A stretch of 38,319 nt of DNA from Cytophagaceae bacterium. GTDB lineage: Bacteria; Bacteroidota; Bacteroidia; Cytophagales; Cytophagaceae. Positions 1-9,396 of this stretch are shown here, one piece after another. A program made the position numbers and the translations under genes. Within the stretch, counting starts at the first letter, position 1. Each line of letters begins with the position of its first letter. The stretch lies in the NCBI GenBank assembly GCA_021151805.1, contig JAGKWN010000033.1:1-38319 (forward strand). The letters run 5' to 3'. The notes beneath the pieces were generated by a model that had not been told where the DNA came from, did not search any database, and worked only from the letters and a program-made list of their open reading frames with translations.

Positions 1-13
1 CTCAAAACCTCTT

Positions 14-58
14 AAAACAAAAAGGTCATGCTTAATTAAAGCATGACCTTTTTGTTTT
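14..58. terminator. Bidirectional intrinsic terminator
   Basis: A perfect 20-bp inverted repeat (arms 14-33 and 39-58, 5-nt loop) has a GC core flanked by A-runs on the left and T-runs on the right, so it can work on both strands. It lies just beyond the stop codon of the minus-strand gene ending at 77 and probably also serves whatever gene enters from the left edge. Confidence 0.85.
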
Positions 59-76
59 AAGAGCGAAGTATAATTT

Positions 77-562
77 TTATTTCTCTGTATAGTTTGCCTT
101 TTTGATCATCTCTTCAAAATAAAGAATAGACCAAACGATATTTGTTTTTTCTGAATAAGGAATAACATCATCCAAAGTTGCGTTTAAAGACTTAATAAAA
201 TCTTCTCTATTTTTTGCTTCTTTATCTAAGTGAGCAATATTGATCTCCGTTTCAGGAATTGACATATCCTTGAAAGTCGCGCCTGGCTCAGGATGTAGAG
301 ACAAGAATGGTAATGTTTCAATCAAATATGCTAATCTTGATTTATAAATATCAATCAATTCCAGCTTCTGCATTTTATCCAATTCACCTTTTGTATAGAA
401 TTTTGTGATCTTAGGAATTTTCACAAATGCGTGTGCTGTATCATTACCAATCTTTGTAAAAGCAGGTTCTTTAACGCTTTCGTTTGTAAAACTTAACAAA
501 GCAAACATGCTTACCAATCCCAGTACAAATACAATGAACAGCTTTAGAATATTATTTTTCAT
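77..562 (-). CDS. Exported or membrane-anchored hypothetical protein, 161 aa
   Basis: I do not recognise the family. The protein starts with a short basic stretch (MKNN) and one hydrophobic segment at about residues 7-25, which could be an uncleaved anchor or a signal peptide. The remaining 135 residues are soluble, mostly helical in character, rich in Lys, Glu and Ile, and contain no cysteine. The ATG is the only plausible start, because it directly precedes the hydrophobic segment. The gene is monocistronic: a strong terminator follows the stop, and an AT-rich intergenic region separates it from the divergent ABC-F gene. The likely location is the periplasm or the outer face of the inner membrane. 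The function is unknown. Confidence 0.75.
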   Translation of the reverse strand: MKNNILKLFIVFVLGLVSMFALLSFTNESVKEPAFTKIGNDTAHAFVKIPKITKFYTKGELDKMQKLELIDIYKSRLAYLIETLPFLSLHPEPGATFKDMSIPETEINIAHLDKEAKNREDFIKSLNATLDDVIPYSEKTNIVWSILYFEEMIKKANYTEK

Positions 563-921
563 ATAATTAATTAAATTTTAATCAGATAATTAAGACTACA
601 AGTTACGCAATATTTCGATTCCATGGATTAGGGGCATTTATTTAATACTATCAAGTTATCCACAGACACTATTCAAATTTATATATAATTATTTAATTTT
701 CAAATATTTATATTACATCACTAAAGACCCGCTCTTTTTGTTGTAACATTTTAAAAACGAATCCGTTAAAAGCTTTCACACTCATTAATGCATTAAATAT
801 TTTTTAATTTCTTTCCTTCAATCAATTTACTTTTCCTTCTTCGGATTGCTAAGAAATATAAGCTACTTCAAAAATTATTTCCTTCTAAAATCTTTATCTT
901 TACAGCCTTAAATTAGTTTAC
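563..921. other. AT-rich intergenic region between divergent genes
   Basis: This 359-bp stretch separates two divergent genes and should hold both promoters. I see no convincing TTTG/TAnnTTTG pair for either gene; the nearest is TATCTTTA at 895-902 before the ABC-F gene, without a good -33 element. The sequence is very AT-rich, especially 672-715. A single perfect DnaA-box 9-mer, TTATCCACA, lies at 656-664. No ORF, RNA gene or repeat was recognised. Confidence 0.6.
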
Positions 922-2562
922 ATGATCTCAATAGATGGGCTAGCCGTAGCATTCAGCGGCAATACGTTGTTCAGTGACGTTACCTTTAATATAAATGATA
1001 ATGACCGCATCGCCTTGATGGGGAAAAATGGTGCAGGTAAATCAACCATGCTAAAAATTATTGCAGGTGTCGATAAACCTACACGTGGAAAAGTTACGGC
1101 CCCTAATGGTGCCGTTATTGCATATCTTCCCCAGCACTTGCTTGTAAAAGACGATAGCACCGTATTTGAAGAAACATCAAAAGCTTTTGCTACTGTTCTT
1201 GGTTTGAAAAAAGAAATTGATGAATTAAACCATCAATTGGAAACCCGCACAGATTATGAATCTGATGAATACATGAAAATCATTGAACGTGTATCTGAAG
1301 CGAGTGAACAATATTATTCCATTGAAGAAGTTAATTTTGATGCCGAAGTTGAAAAGACATTATTAGGTCTTGGTTTTCTTCGTGAAGATTTTACTCGCCC
1401 ATGCTCTGAATTCAGCGGTGGCTGGAGAATGCGTATTGAGCTTGCAAAAATCTTATTACAAAAACCAGATTTAATTTTACTGGATGAGCCTACAAATCAT
1501 TTGGATATTGAATCCATCCAATGGCTGGAAGACTTCTTAGTAAACAATGCCAAAGCTGTAATGGTTATCTCCCACGATAAGGCGTTTGTTGACAATATCA
1601 CCAATCGTACAATTGAAGTCACTATGGGTAGAATTTACGATTACAAAGTAAATTATTCTCATTACTTAGAATTAAGAAAAGAGCGTCGTCAGCATCAGCA
1701 GAAAGCATTTGATGAACAGCAGCGTTTCATAGCCGACACTACAGAATTCATCGAACGTTTTAAAGGAACGTATTCAAAAACTCTACAGGTTCAATCCAGA
1801 GTTAAAATGCTGGAGAAATTGGAGCCCATTGAAGTTGATGAAGTAGATACGTCGGCCCTAAGCCTTAAATTCCCTCCGGCCCCACGTTCAGGAAATTATC
1901 CGCTTATTGTTACAGATCTGACAAAAAAATACGGCGACCATATCGTATTTCAGAATGCATCTATGACAATTGAACGCGGAGAAAAAGTTGCATTCGTTGG
2001 TAAAAACGGTGAAGGTAAATCCACTCTGATCAAGGCAATCATGAGCCAGATCGATTATGAAGGCGGACTTGAATTAGGCCATAACAGCATGATCGGTTAT
2101 TTTGCGCAAAACCAGGCGTCATTACTTGATGAAGAGCTGACCGTATTCCAAACAATCGACACGATTGCTGTTGGTGATATCCGGACTAAAATCAGAGATA
2201 TTCTGGGAGCCTTTATGTTTGGCGGTGATGCTTCAGCAAAAAAAGTTAAGGTTTTATCAGGAGGAGAAAAAACACGTTTAGCAATGATCAAACTTTTGCT
2301 GGAACCTGTCAACCTATTGATTCTTGATGAACCTACAAACCATTTAGATATCAAAACCAAAGACATCTTAAAAGAAGCGTTGGTAGCATTTGACGGAACA
2401 ATCATTCTGGTTTCCCACGACAGGGATTTTTTAAATGGATTAGCGACAAAAGTTTTCGAATTCGGCAATAAGCGGATTAAGGAACATTTTGAAGATATCA
2501 ATGGTTTCTTAAGAAACAAGAAAATGGATAGCCTGAAAGATATTGAGCGAAAAGTTAAATAA
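922..2562 (+). CDS. ABC-F family ATP-binding protein, 546 aa
   Basis: This is a cytosolic ABC-F ATPase: two ABC domains in one chain with no membrane segment. Members bind the ribosomal E site and act on translation (translation factors or antibiotic-protection proteins). Domain 1 has Walker A GKNGAGKST (residues 34-42), signature FSGGWRMR (about 164-171), Walker B with DEPTNHLD (about 188-195) and the switch histidine in ISHD. Domain 2 has Walker A GKNGEGKST (360-368), signature LSGGEKTR, a second DEPTNHLD and VSHD. Between them, at about 240-320, lies the charged helical linker that reaches the peptidyl-tRNA site in ABC-F proteins. Both ATPase sites look intact. The length fits the YbiT/YdiF-like housekeeping types, but I cannot assign the exact subfamily. 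The gene is monocistronic and ends at a strong terminator. Confidence 0.95.
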   Translation: MISIDGLAVAFSGNTLFSDVTFNINDNDRIALMGKNGAGKSTMLKIIAGVDKPTRGKVTAPNGAVIAYLPQHLLVKDDSTVFEETSKAFATVLGLKKEIDELNHQLETRTDYESDEYMKIIERVSEASEQYYSIEEVNFDAEVEKTLLGLGFLREDFTRPCSEFSGGWRMRIELAKILLQKPDLILLDEPTNHLDIESIQWLEDFLVNNAKAVMVISHDKAFVDNITNRTIEVTMGRIYDYKVNYSHYLELRKERRQHQQKAFDEQQRFIADTTEFIERFKGTYSKTLQVQSRVKMLEKLEPIEVDEVDTSALSLKFPPAPRSGNYPLIVTDLTKKYGDHIVFQNASMTIERGEKVAFVGKNGEGKSTLIKAIMSQIDYEGGLELGHNSMIGYFAQNQASLLDEELTVFQTIDTIAVGDIRTKIRDILGAFMFGGDASAKKVKVLSGGEKTRLAMIKLLLEPVNLLILDEPTNHLDIKTKDILKEALVAFDGTIILVSHDRDFLNGLATKVFEFGNKRIKEHFEDINGFLRNKKMDSLKDIERKVK

Positions 2563-2569
2563 AAGAATG

Positions 2570-2608
2570 AACCGCCGTTTCTTAATGAATAAGAAACGGC
2601 GGTTTTTA
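2570..2608 (+). terminator. Intrinsic terminator of the ABC-F gene
   Basis: A perfect 15-bp inverted repeat (2570-2584 and 2590-2604, 5-nt loop) with a GC-rich core, AACCGCCG, is followed by a T-run. It begins 7 nt after the stop codon. Confidence 0.9.
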
Positions 2609-2689
2609 CTAATTTTTCACCTGCATTGATCCTTATACTAACTTATACGTATATACGTTAGTAATTATAAATCAGACTCGATTGTAAAT

Positions 2690-3499
2690 ATGATAAAAGC
2701 GATCTGTATAAGCATTCTGTTATTTTTTTCATTGACTGGCTTCAGTCAAACAGATACTATTATCAGTAAAACACAAAAAATCTCATGTGTTTCTATTAAG
2801 ATAAAAGAAGACTCTGTTTATTATAAATTAGTTGATGGTACTGCAACGCTCGCTATATCTAAAAATGATGTAGAAAAGATCGTTTATAAAAACGGAAAAA
2901 CGTTTACAGTAAAAACTACCTCAGCATTAAAAGTGATCGAAGGGGTATCAAACTTTGATGACATTATTATTACCCATAATCCAAGAGACGTTGAAGGCTA
3001 CACTAAAATAGGCTCCATTCGTAGCAAATACCAGCATGTAAGCAAAGACAGGCACGCAAAATCATTGGAGAGGCCCTACCGGATATTAAAGATGCAGGCA
3101 GCCTTAAAAGGAGCCAATATTATATTAGTACCCCAACAAAAAGGGCTTATAGTGAGTGAGGAAGCAGACACAACCGTAACACAATTATATGGTACTGCCT
3201 ATTGCAGCAACTTGCCCACACAGGAAGCATTTGAAAAAGTTGTAGCAGAGAAAAATGACTTTTCTTCGACAATACAGTGGTATATGCACCAGGGAAGAAC
3301 GGATGTATATCAGCTGTATTTTAATGGTCAATTTCATATTGACAATACCTATACTGAAAACGGATTGGTATATATCGAAGGTGAATTAAAAAGCTTTCCC
3401 CGTGTTACTACCTTTCAATTAATTTCACTTACAAACAGAGCGTTCTATTTGTTTTTTGAATTGGACGGAACACAATACAATGTTAAGGTTGATCTATAA
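2690..3499 (+). CDS. Exported hypothetical protein, 269 aa
   Basis: The N-terminus is a typical Bacteroidota Sec signal peptide: MIKA, a hydrophobic core, then TGFSQ with likely cleavage after residue 19 or 20. The mature part begins with a segment seen in other small Bacteroidota exported proteins (a beta-rich stretch ending in a 'DVEKIVYKNGK' motif, about residues 60-70). The middle, about 100-170, runs from GYTKIGSI through an 'AALKGANIILV' helix-strand to 'LYGTAYC', which resembles small-protein families where a helix is followed by xGANxI and a GTA strand; I infer only fold similarity. No catalytic motif is visible. The gene is monocistronic, with a terminator shared with the convergent gene. 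The function is unknown, probably periplasmic or cell-envelope. Confidence 0.75.
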   Translation: MIKAICISILLFFSLTGFSQTDTIISKTQKISCVSIKIKEDSVYYKLVDGTATLAISKNDVEKIVYKNGKTFTVKTTSALKVIEGVSNFDDIIITHNPRDVEGYTKIGSIRSKYQHVSKDRHAKSLERPYRILKMQAALKGANIILVPQQKGLIVSEEADTTVTQLYGTAYCSNLPTQEAFEKVVAEKNDFSSTIQWYMHQGRTDVYQLYFNGQFHIDNTYTENGLVYIEGELKSFPRVTTFQLISLTNRAFYLFFELDGTQYNVKVDL

Positions 3500-3519
3500 A
3501 TACTCATACCGATATAACT

Positions 3520-3559
3520 AAAAAGCCCTGTTCTGAATTAATCAGAACAGGGCTTTTTT
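3520..3559. terminator. Bidirectional terminator between convergent genes
   Basis: A perfect 17-bp inverted repeat (3520-3536 and 3542-3558) with core GCCCTGTTCTGA has an A-run on the left and a T-run on the right. It sits between the stop codons of the exported protein on the plus strand and the giant surface protein on the minus strand, and can serve both. Confidence 0.9.
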
Positions 3560-3588
3560 AGTTTATAACCTGCGACAGGTTTCTTTTG

Positions 3589-6500
3589 TTATCTCGCAAT
3601 GTAGAATTTGTAATGATCTCCTTCCGGCGTCTGTATCAGATACAGTCCGTTTTCAAGAGTACCTGTTTCAATGGACGAAACATTCTTGAAAACAAATACC
3701 AGAGAGCCTTTCGCATCATACACTGATCCTGTAATCGCTTCTGAGAAATGGAGTGTTGTCTGTTTTACAGGGTTCGGGTATAATACAAAGATCTTCTTCC
3801 CTGTCTTGCCATCAACATCGGTTGGGGCGCAGCTTTCTTCTGTAAATCCGCAACCACACAAGCCTGGTTCAGTTTTATTCGGATCTGCAGTACACTCATC
3901 TCCTGCTACAGATACATAGCCGGTTGGTTGTGTGCAAGATGAAAGAATAGCCTGCGCATCCCCTGTACCATCACCATCCGTATCGGCATACCAGGTAACT
4001 GAAGTAACTACTGTAAGTGTTGTAATTTCAGATGTATTTTTACAATCATCTGTACTTGTTACTTCAACGGTATAATTACCGGCAGCAGTTGCTGTATATG
4101 TATCACTGGTCGCTCCTGTAATTTCTGTATTTGATTCAAACCATTTATACGATTTACCTGGACTTGAAGTCAATACCACCGAGTTACCTGAACAGAACGA
4201 TGTCGAAACTGTTGTAATCGTTGCTGTTGGCAATGCATTTTCAGTAATAGCAACCGAACCTGAAGCTTTTTTACAGCCATCACTATTTGTTACTTCTACA
4301 ACATAAGAACCGCCGGCGGTTACCGTATATGCAGATGTAGTTGCTCCACTGATTTCTGTTGTCCCATTAAACCATTTATATGAAGTGCCGGTTGTTGATG
4401 TCAATGCAACAGTACTACCAGAACAGAACTTATCTGAAGAAGTTGTTATTGCAGCTGTCGGCAATGCATTTTCCGTTACACTTACAGCAGATGAAACCTT
4501 TTTACATCCATTTCCATTTGTAACTTCCACTGTATAAGCACCAGCTGTTTTCACTTTGTAAATAGCTGCAGTGGCACCAGCAATAGCGGTTGTATTCTTA
4601 CTCCATTTATAGGTAAAACTACTTCCAGCATTAGCAGTCAACTCCAGAGAATCACCGGTACAAACTTTTGTTGCTGGAGAAGTAATCGTTGCAGTTGGCA
4701 ATGCATTCTCTGTAATACTCACCGGTGAAGATACTTTTTTGCATCCTGTAGAATTTGTTACTTCTACAGTATAAGAGCCTGCTGCTTTTACCTTATAAGT
4801 ACTTGCTGAAGCACCACTGATTAATGTGCTATTTTTATTCCATTTATATAATAAGCCAGTGCCTGCATTTGCTGTCAGTAAAATTGAATCACCAGTACAA
4901 AATGCAGTTGCAGAAGATGTAATTGTTGCGGTTGGCAAAGGATTTTCTGTTACAACTACAGCATCTGAAACTTTTTTACAAGCATTTGCATTACTCACTT
5001 CTACAGTATATGAGCCGGCAGTTTTTGCCTTATATACAGAAGTTGTTGCTCCGCTGATCAATGTTGTATTCTTTAGCCACTTGTAAGTAAGATTAGCTCC
5101 TGTATTTGCAGTAAGTGTTACCGAATCTCCCGTACAGAAAACAGTACCTGAAGCTGTAAGTGTTGCGGTCGGCAACGCATTTTCAGTCAGTACAATGGCA
5201 GAAGAAACTTTTTTACAACCATTGCTATTTGTTACTTCTACGGTATAAGACCCGGCTACTTTGGCTTTATAAATTGAAGCTGTTGCTCCACTGATCACAG
5301 TGGTACTCTGTAGCCATCTATAGGTTAAACCAGTTCCAGTATTTGCAGCAAGAGCAACTGAATCACCTGTACAGAATGCCGTAACCGGAGAAGTAAGTGT
5401 TGCTGTTGCAGCAGTAGTTTCTGTAATTATTACAGGAGTTGCCGCTTTTTTGCAACTATTCGTATTGGTCACCTGAACAGAATAATCACCTCCTGTTTTC
5501 GCTTTATATGTCAGAGCAGTAGCACCTGAAATAGCTATGGAATTCTTATACCACAAATAGGTTAAGCCTGTTCCTGAGTTAGCTGTCAATACGATAGAAT
5601 CTCCTGAACATAATGTAGTTGAAGGAGCCGTTATGGAAGCCGTTGGAAGAACGTTTTCAGTTATTGTAATGGCAGTAGATATTTTTTTACAGCCACTTGA
5701 ATTTATTACTTCTGCTGTATAAGAACCACCGGCTTTAACTTTATAAGTAGCACCTGTTGCGCCAGAAATTAATGTTGCATTTTTATACCATGCATACGTT
5801 AAACCTGTACCGGTATTTGCAGAAACCAAAATTGAATCTCCCGTACAGAATACCGTTGATGGAGATGTGATCGTTGCTGTTGGTGCAGCATTTTGAGTTA
5901 CCAAAATAGCGTTTGATACTTTGCTGCATGCACTGGCATTGGTTACCTGAACGGTATATGTACCCGCTGTTGTAGCTGCATATGTTGAAGCTGTAGCACC
6001 CGTAATCTGTGCTGCATCTTTATACCATTTATAAGTAAATCCTGTACCGGTATTCGCAGTCAGTGTTAATGAACTTCCCGCGCAGAAAGATGTTGATGGA
6101 GATGTTACTGAAGCTACACAGCTAGCTGCATAAGACACTACCAGTTGAGGTCCTTTCCCTCCAGGGTTTTCAGAAGATTGAAAAACAATTCTCTTCGCAT
6201 TGTTATTTGGTGTAACAAGAACTACAGTTACTAAATTCTGATTTGCTGCAACTTTCGCTTTGATTAACGTTGTTAAATCGAGATAGTAATATTGATCTGT
6301 AGGTGTTACGTTCGTAACGGTAATAGAGTCGTATTTAACCAGTAATTTGTCTGGCTTATTATTCCAGGTAATTGCATTTTCGGTCCAGAGATTATTTACT
6401 CCTTCATATGCAATTACTTTAATAGAATTTACATCCGTTTCCGCAGTTAAACTACCATACAATTTTAATTTTACCGATGTAATATCTGCTGCATTACCCA

Positions 6501-9276
6501 AAAGCGTATTCAGGTCGAACATGATATACGTTTCTCTGTTTGGTGTTGCAGAATAATTTTTAACAACAAGATCATTAGGAGTTGTTGAACCATAAGTGAT
6601 ATTGGCATTGGTTCCGTCATAACTTGTATATTGAACAAATGCATCCTGTATAGGAGTGATACTATCCTTCGTCACCTGCGTTTCCTGGAACAAGGCAGTA
6701 AAGGTTGTGTCTTTATTCGCTGTAGTATATGTCTGATTCGCTGAACCACCATGAGACCAGCCGGTGAAGGTATATACTTTACCCTGGAAAGACTGCGGTG
6801 AAACCACATCAATGGTACGGTTAACACCTACAACACTTTGCTGTGTGTTTGGAGTCACTACAGGCTCATCATCTAATTTTACTGTTAACCCTGCCGGAAT
6901 CGTCTTCAGCGTTATATTCTTTAACGTTGGCAACAAATTTACATAAGCAGTATCGGTTAATCCGCCGGCATCTGTAGCCACAACATATATTTTATAATAG
7001 ATATCTGTATCGGTGTGACCGGAAACAGGGATGGTCGCAGAGAAACTTTTACTACCCGTAGCTGGTAATCCATCATGGGTGTGCGTATTGTGATGCAAGT
7101 CGAAATGCCATGTAAATGCACTTGCCGGCAAGACACCGTCCTGCGCATCCGTTGCTGTTGCAACAAAATTGAATACTTGTCCGCCAATAAAAAGTGAATT
7201 ATTAGCAGGGGCCGTTGTAAAGGTAACTGTTGGCTTACTGTTAAATGCTGTAACTGTTAATACCGCAACAGCGCTGGTGTCTGCACCATAGGTATTGCTG
7301 ATGATCACGCGGTAATTACCGGCATCTCCGGCAACCACAGCAGGTATTTTAAACAGAGAGTCAACTGCACCTGCAATATCTACCCCATTCTTTTGCCATC
7401 TGTAAGTAAAAGGTTTCACACCTGCTGCTTTTACAGTAAATGTTACGGGCTGGCTGGCTGCGATTGTCTGCGATGCAGGGTTTTGCAGAATATCCGGAAT
7501 AGAACTTCCTGAATAAGCGATTTTATATAAAGCTGCCGGATTTCTTGTTAAGTAATATAAGTTTCCGTCAGCATTAACATCTACCGCTACAGGGGCACTT
7601 CCCTGTACATTGGCTATAAATCGTTCGATCTTTGTGCCTGTGACAGGATCCATTACGTCCATCCAGTCACCGCAATAATCCATGAAGAAATATTTGCCAA
7701 TATATTTAGATGGGTAGTTGGTTGAAGTTGGGTTGAAAAAACAACCACCAGTAATGGCACAACCATTTACATTACTTGAGCCATGATCATAGGTATATAC
7801 AGGGTTGGTATAAGTGGTGATAGTTGTATTTCCTTCAACATTCGGCCAGCCAAAGTTTTTATTTCCTACCGTACCATCATTGATTTCTTCCCAGGCATCC
7901 TGGCCAACATCATTGATAAATATCTTTCCTGTACCTGGCTGCACATCAAACGTAAATGGGTTACGCAATCCGTATTGCCATATTTTTCTTTTTGAAAGAT
8001 TCGCATCAGTTGCATACGGGTTGTCTGTAGGAATTGTGCCATCTGCATTCAAACGTAATAACTTACCGTGTGTAACATTTAAATTTTGTGCGTTTGCTGG
8101 TGTAGCATTTTCACCAGCAGCGATGTATAATTTTCCATCAAGGCCAAAATGCAATGCTCCACCATTGTGATTGGTAGCTGTTGATAATGGATCCAGGTCT
8201 GTTATCAATGTTTCTGAAGCCGGATCAATCACATCACCGTTCATTTTAAAGCGGCTTACTTTATTATGTGTTCCGCCAACAGTTGTTGTATAAAAAATAT
8301 AAATGTATCCATTGGTTGCAAAATTCGGATCAGAAGTAATCCCAATCAAACCTCTTTCCGTGTAATCACCACCGGAAGCATCAACCGTAATTGATAAAGC
8401 ATTTCCTGCAACCAGAGCTCCGTTCTTAACCAATTTAACCGTACCTGCCTGCTGCCCAATTAAAATACGCCCATCCGGTAGCATTGTCATTACAGTAGGG
8501 TTTGTTAAATCTGTATTATTAATCAGTACCTGACTGAATGTAGGAGTCAGTGTTTCTACTAACGTAAGATTACCAAACACATCTGCATTCTGGTAAGCAA
8601 CGTTTTTGTTCGTACCAGGAATATCTTCAGAACCAATAAAGCTTTGTCTGGTTGTACCACCATCATTATCACAATAAGCCATGGCAAAGCCCAATTGTTT
8701 GCCCACGGTTAATGTCGCCTTCGGATTCGAAGTTCCATTCGCATAAACATATGCATCTGTATATACATCGAAAGCTGCTTCCCAGGTGTATACTGTTCCA
8801 TTTTTAGTTCTGGATATCGTAGCGTGGTTATTAAACAATCTTGGTGTACCAAGATCTGAATCTACAATATCACCTAAAGTGGAAACGTGGTAAGCAAAAG
8901 CATTGTAGGTGTTTTCATGACCACCGCCGGAGTGGTTTTCATCCAGAAAAATTTCCCAGGTATCATCTTCCCAGTAATTTGAAACCGGGTCGGCATAATT
9001 ATCACCTAAAACATCGTCTGTAATTTCTGCCAATACATATAATTTATTGGCACTCCAGGAAACCTTAAATCTGCCGGTAAAATCTGCAGCCGAGGGTTGC
9101 ACACCTAACCATAAATAATTAACAGAGTACCAGGTTGCTGAGCTCCAGCAGGCATCGCTGCCATTACCATCAATAACCGGAGCCGTTTGTGCCCGGCTCG
9201 CCTGATAATTATTTCCATTTCCTGCAAAGGAAATCAAAGAAACAGCGAAGCAGAATACAGTAAATAGTTGTTTCAT
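3589..9276 (-). CDS. Giant T9SS surface protein: CBM9-like, PQQ sugar dehydrogenase, DNRLRE, nine Ig-like repeats
   Basis: Modules in order, with approximate residues: signal peptide 1-18; CBM9-like domain 22-240 (APVIDGNGSDACW start, YWEDDTWEIFLD core); a six-bladed PQQ-type glucose/sorbosone dehydrogenase propeller 248-590, with the NHNGGALHFG histidine segment, YGLRNPFTFD and NDVGQDAWEEIN; an Ig-like domain 595-680; a region about 685-870 with GWSHGG and ALF features; a DNRLRE/CBM96-like module 874-1049; nine tandem Ig/PKD-like repeats of about 78 residues, 1053-1755, each with C[TS]GDS, YKW and GSYTVEV; a thrombospondin-type calcium-binding segment (DTDGDG, GLCGCG) about 1758-1815; and a T9SS type A sorting domain starting at VLYPNP. 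By family knowledge the propeller oxidises sugars with PQQ and Ca2+. The protein should be secreted through T9SS and held at the cell surface. The substrate cannot be read from sequence. Confidence 0.93.
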   Translation of the reverse strand: MKQLFTVFCFAVSLISFAGNGNNYQASRAQTAPVIDGNGSDACWSSATWYSVNYLWLGVQPSAADFTGRFKVSWSANKLYVLAEITDDVLGDNYADPVSNYWEDDTWEIFLDENHSGGGHENTYNAFAYHVSTLGDIVDSDLGTPRLFNNHATISRTKNGTVYTWEAAFDVYTDAYVYANGTSNPKATLTVGKQLGFAMAYCDNDGGTTRQSFIGSEDIPGTNKNVAYQNADVFGNLTLVETLTPTFSQVLINNTDLTNPTVMTMLPDGRILIGQQAGTVKLVKNGALVAGNALSITVDASGGDYTERGLIGITSDPNFATNGYIYIFYTTTVGGTHNKVSRFKMNGDVIDPASETLITDLDPLSTATNHNGGALHFGLDGKLYIAAGENATPANAQNLNVTHGKLLRLNADGTIPTDNPYATDANLSKRKIWQYGLRNPFTFDVQPGTGKIFINDVGQDAWEEINDGTVGNKNFGWPNVEGNTTITTYTNPVYTYDHGSSNVNGCAITGGCFFNPTSTNYPSKYIGKYFFMDYCGDWMDVMDPVTGTKIERFIANVQGSAPVAVDVNADGNLYYLTRNPAALYKIAYSGSSIPDILQNPASQTIAASQPVTFTVKAAGVKPFTYRWQKNGVDIAGAVDSLFKIPAVVAGDAGNYRVIISNTYGADTSAVAVLTVTAFNSKPTVTFTTAPANNSLFIGGQVFNFVATATDAQDGVLPASAFTWHFDLHHNTHTHDGLPATGSKSFSATIPVSGHTDTDIYYKIYVVATDAGGLTDTAYVNLLPTLKNITLKTIPAGLTVKLDDEPVVTPNTQQSVVGVNRTIDVVSPQSFQGKVYTFTGWSHGGSANQTYTTANKDTTFTALFQETQVTKDSITPIQDAFVQYTSYDGTNANITYGSTTPNDLVVKNYSATPNRETYIMFDLNTLLGNAADITSVKLKLYGSLTAETDVNSIKVIAYEGVNNLWTENAITWNNKPDKLLVKYDSITVTNVTPTDQYYYLDLTTLIKAKVAANQNLVTVVLVTPNNNAKRIVFQSSENPGGKGPQLVVSYAASCVASVTSPSTSFCAGSSLTLTANTGTGFTYKWYKDAAQITGATASTYAATTAGTYTVQVTNASACSKVSNAILVTQNAAPTATITSPSTVFCTGDSILVSANTGTGLTYAWYKNATLISGATGATYKVKAGGSYTAEVINSSGCKKISTAITITENVLPTASITAPSTTLCSGDSIVLTANSGTGLTYLWYKNSIAISGATALTYKAKTGGDYSVQVTNTNSCKKAATPVIITETTAATATLTSPVTAFCTGDSVALAANTGTGLTYRWLQSTTVISGATASIYKAKVAGSYTVEVTNSNGCKKVSSAIVLTENALPTATLTASGTVFCTGDSVTLTANTGANLTYKWLKNTTLISGATTSVYKAKTAGSYTVEVSNANACKKVSDAVVVTENPLPTATITSSATAFCTGDSILLTANAGTGLLYKWNKNSTLISGASASTYKVKAAGSYTVEVTNSTGCKKVSSPVSITENALPTATITSPATKVCTGDSLELTANAGSSFTYKWSKNTTAIAGATAAIYKVKTAGAYTVEVTNGNGCKKVSSAVSVTENALPTAAITTSSDKFCSGSTVALTSTTGTSYKWFNGTTEISGATTSAYTVTAGGSYVVEVTNSDGCKKASGSVAITENALPTATITTVSTSFCSGNSVVLTSSPGKSYKWFESNTEITGATSDTYTATAAGNYTVEVTSTDDCKNTSEITTLTVVTSVTWYADTDGDGTGDAQAILSSCTQPTGYVSVAGDECTADPNKTEPGLCGCGFTEESCAPTDVDGKTGKKIFVLYPNPVKQTTLHFSEAITGSVYDAKGSLVFVFKNVSSIETGTLENGLYLIQTPEGDHYKFYIAR
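4015..6118 (-). repeat. Nine tandem ~234-bp coding repeats (Ig/PKD-like domains)
   Basis: This part of the giant surface gene encodes nine consecutive repeats, recognised by the recurring FC[TS]GDS...ANTGT...YKW.K...ISGAT...YK.K..GSYTVEVTN..GCKKVS pattern. The first repeat after the DNRLRE module and the last two (with SGS/SGN and SYKWF) diverge most. The central ones are closest to one another, as expected if the array grew by unequal crossing-over. The repeats probably act as a rigid stalk carrying the enzymatic part away from the sorting domain. Confidence 0.85.
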
Positions 9277-9396
9277 TTTAAAAGTAAAGTTTATACTGCA
9301 AGATACAAATAATTGTACAATTGCAGTAATTATTTGACTTAATTCAAGTTTAAAACCATCCCCTGCGCAAAAAGGGGTAAAACATGGAAATTGTTA

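Noticed and set aside
2097..2519. 140-codon minus-strand open frame
   Set aside because: It lies wholly inside the second ABC domain of the ABC-F gene, and its frame carries no family signal.
4015..6118. Regular spacing resembling a CRISPR or minisatellite array
   Set aside because: The period of about 234 bp and an unbroken reading frame through all units show protein-domain repeats, not short repeats with unique spacers.
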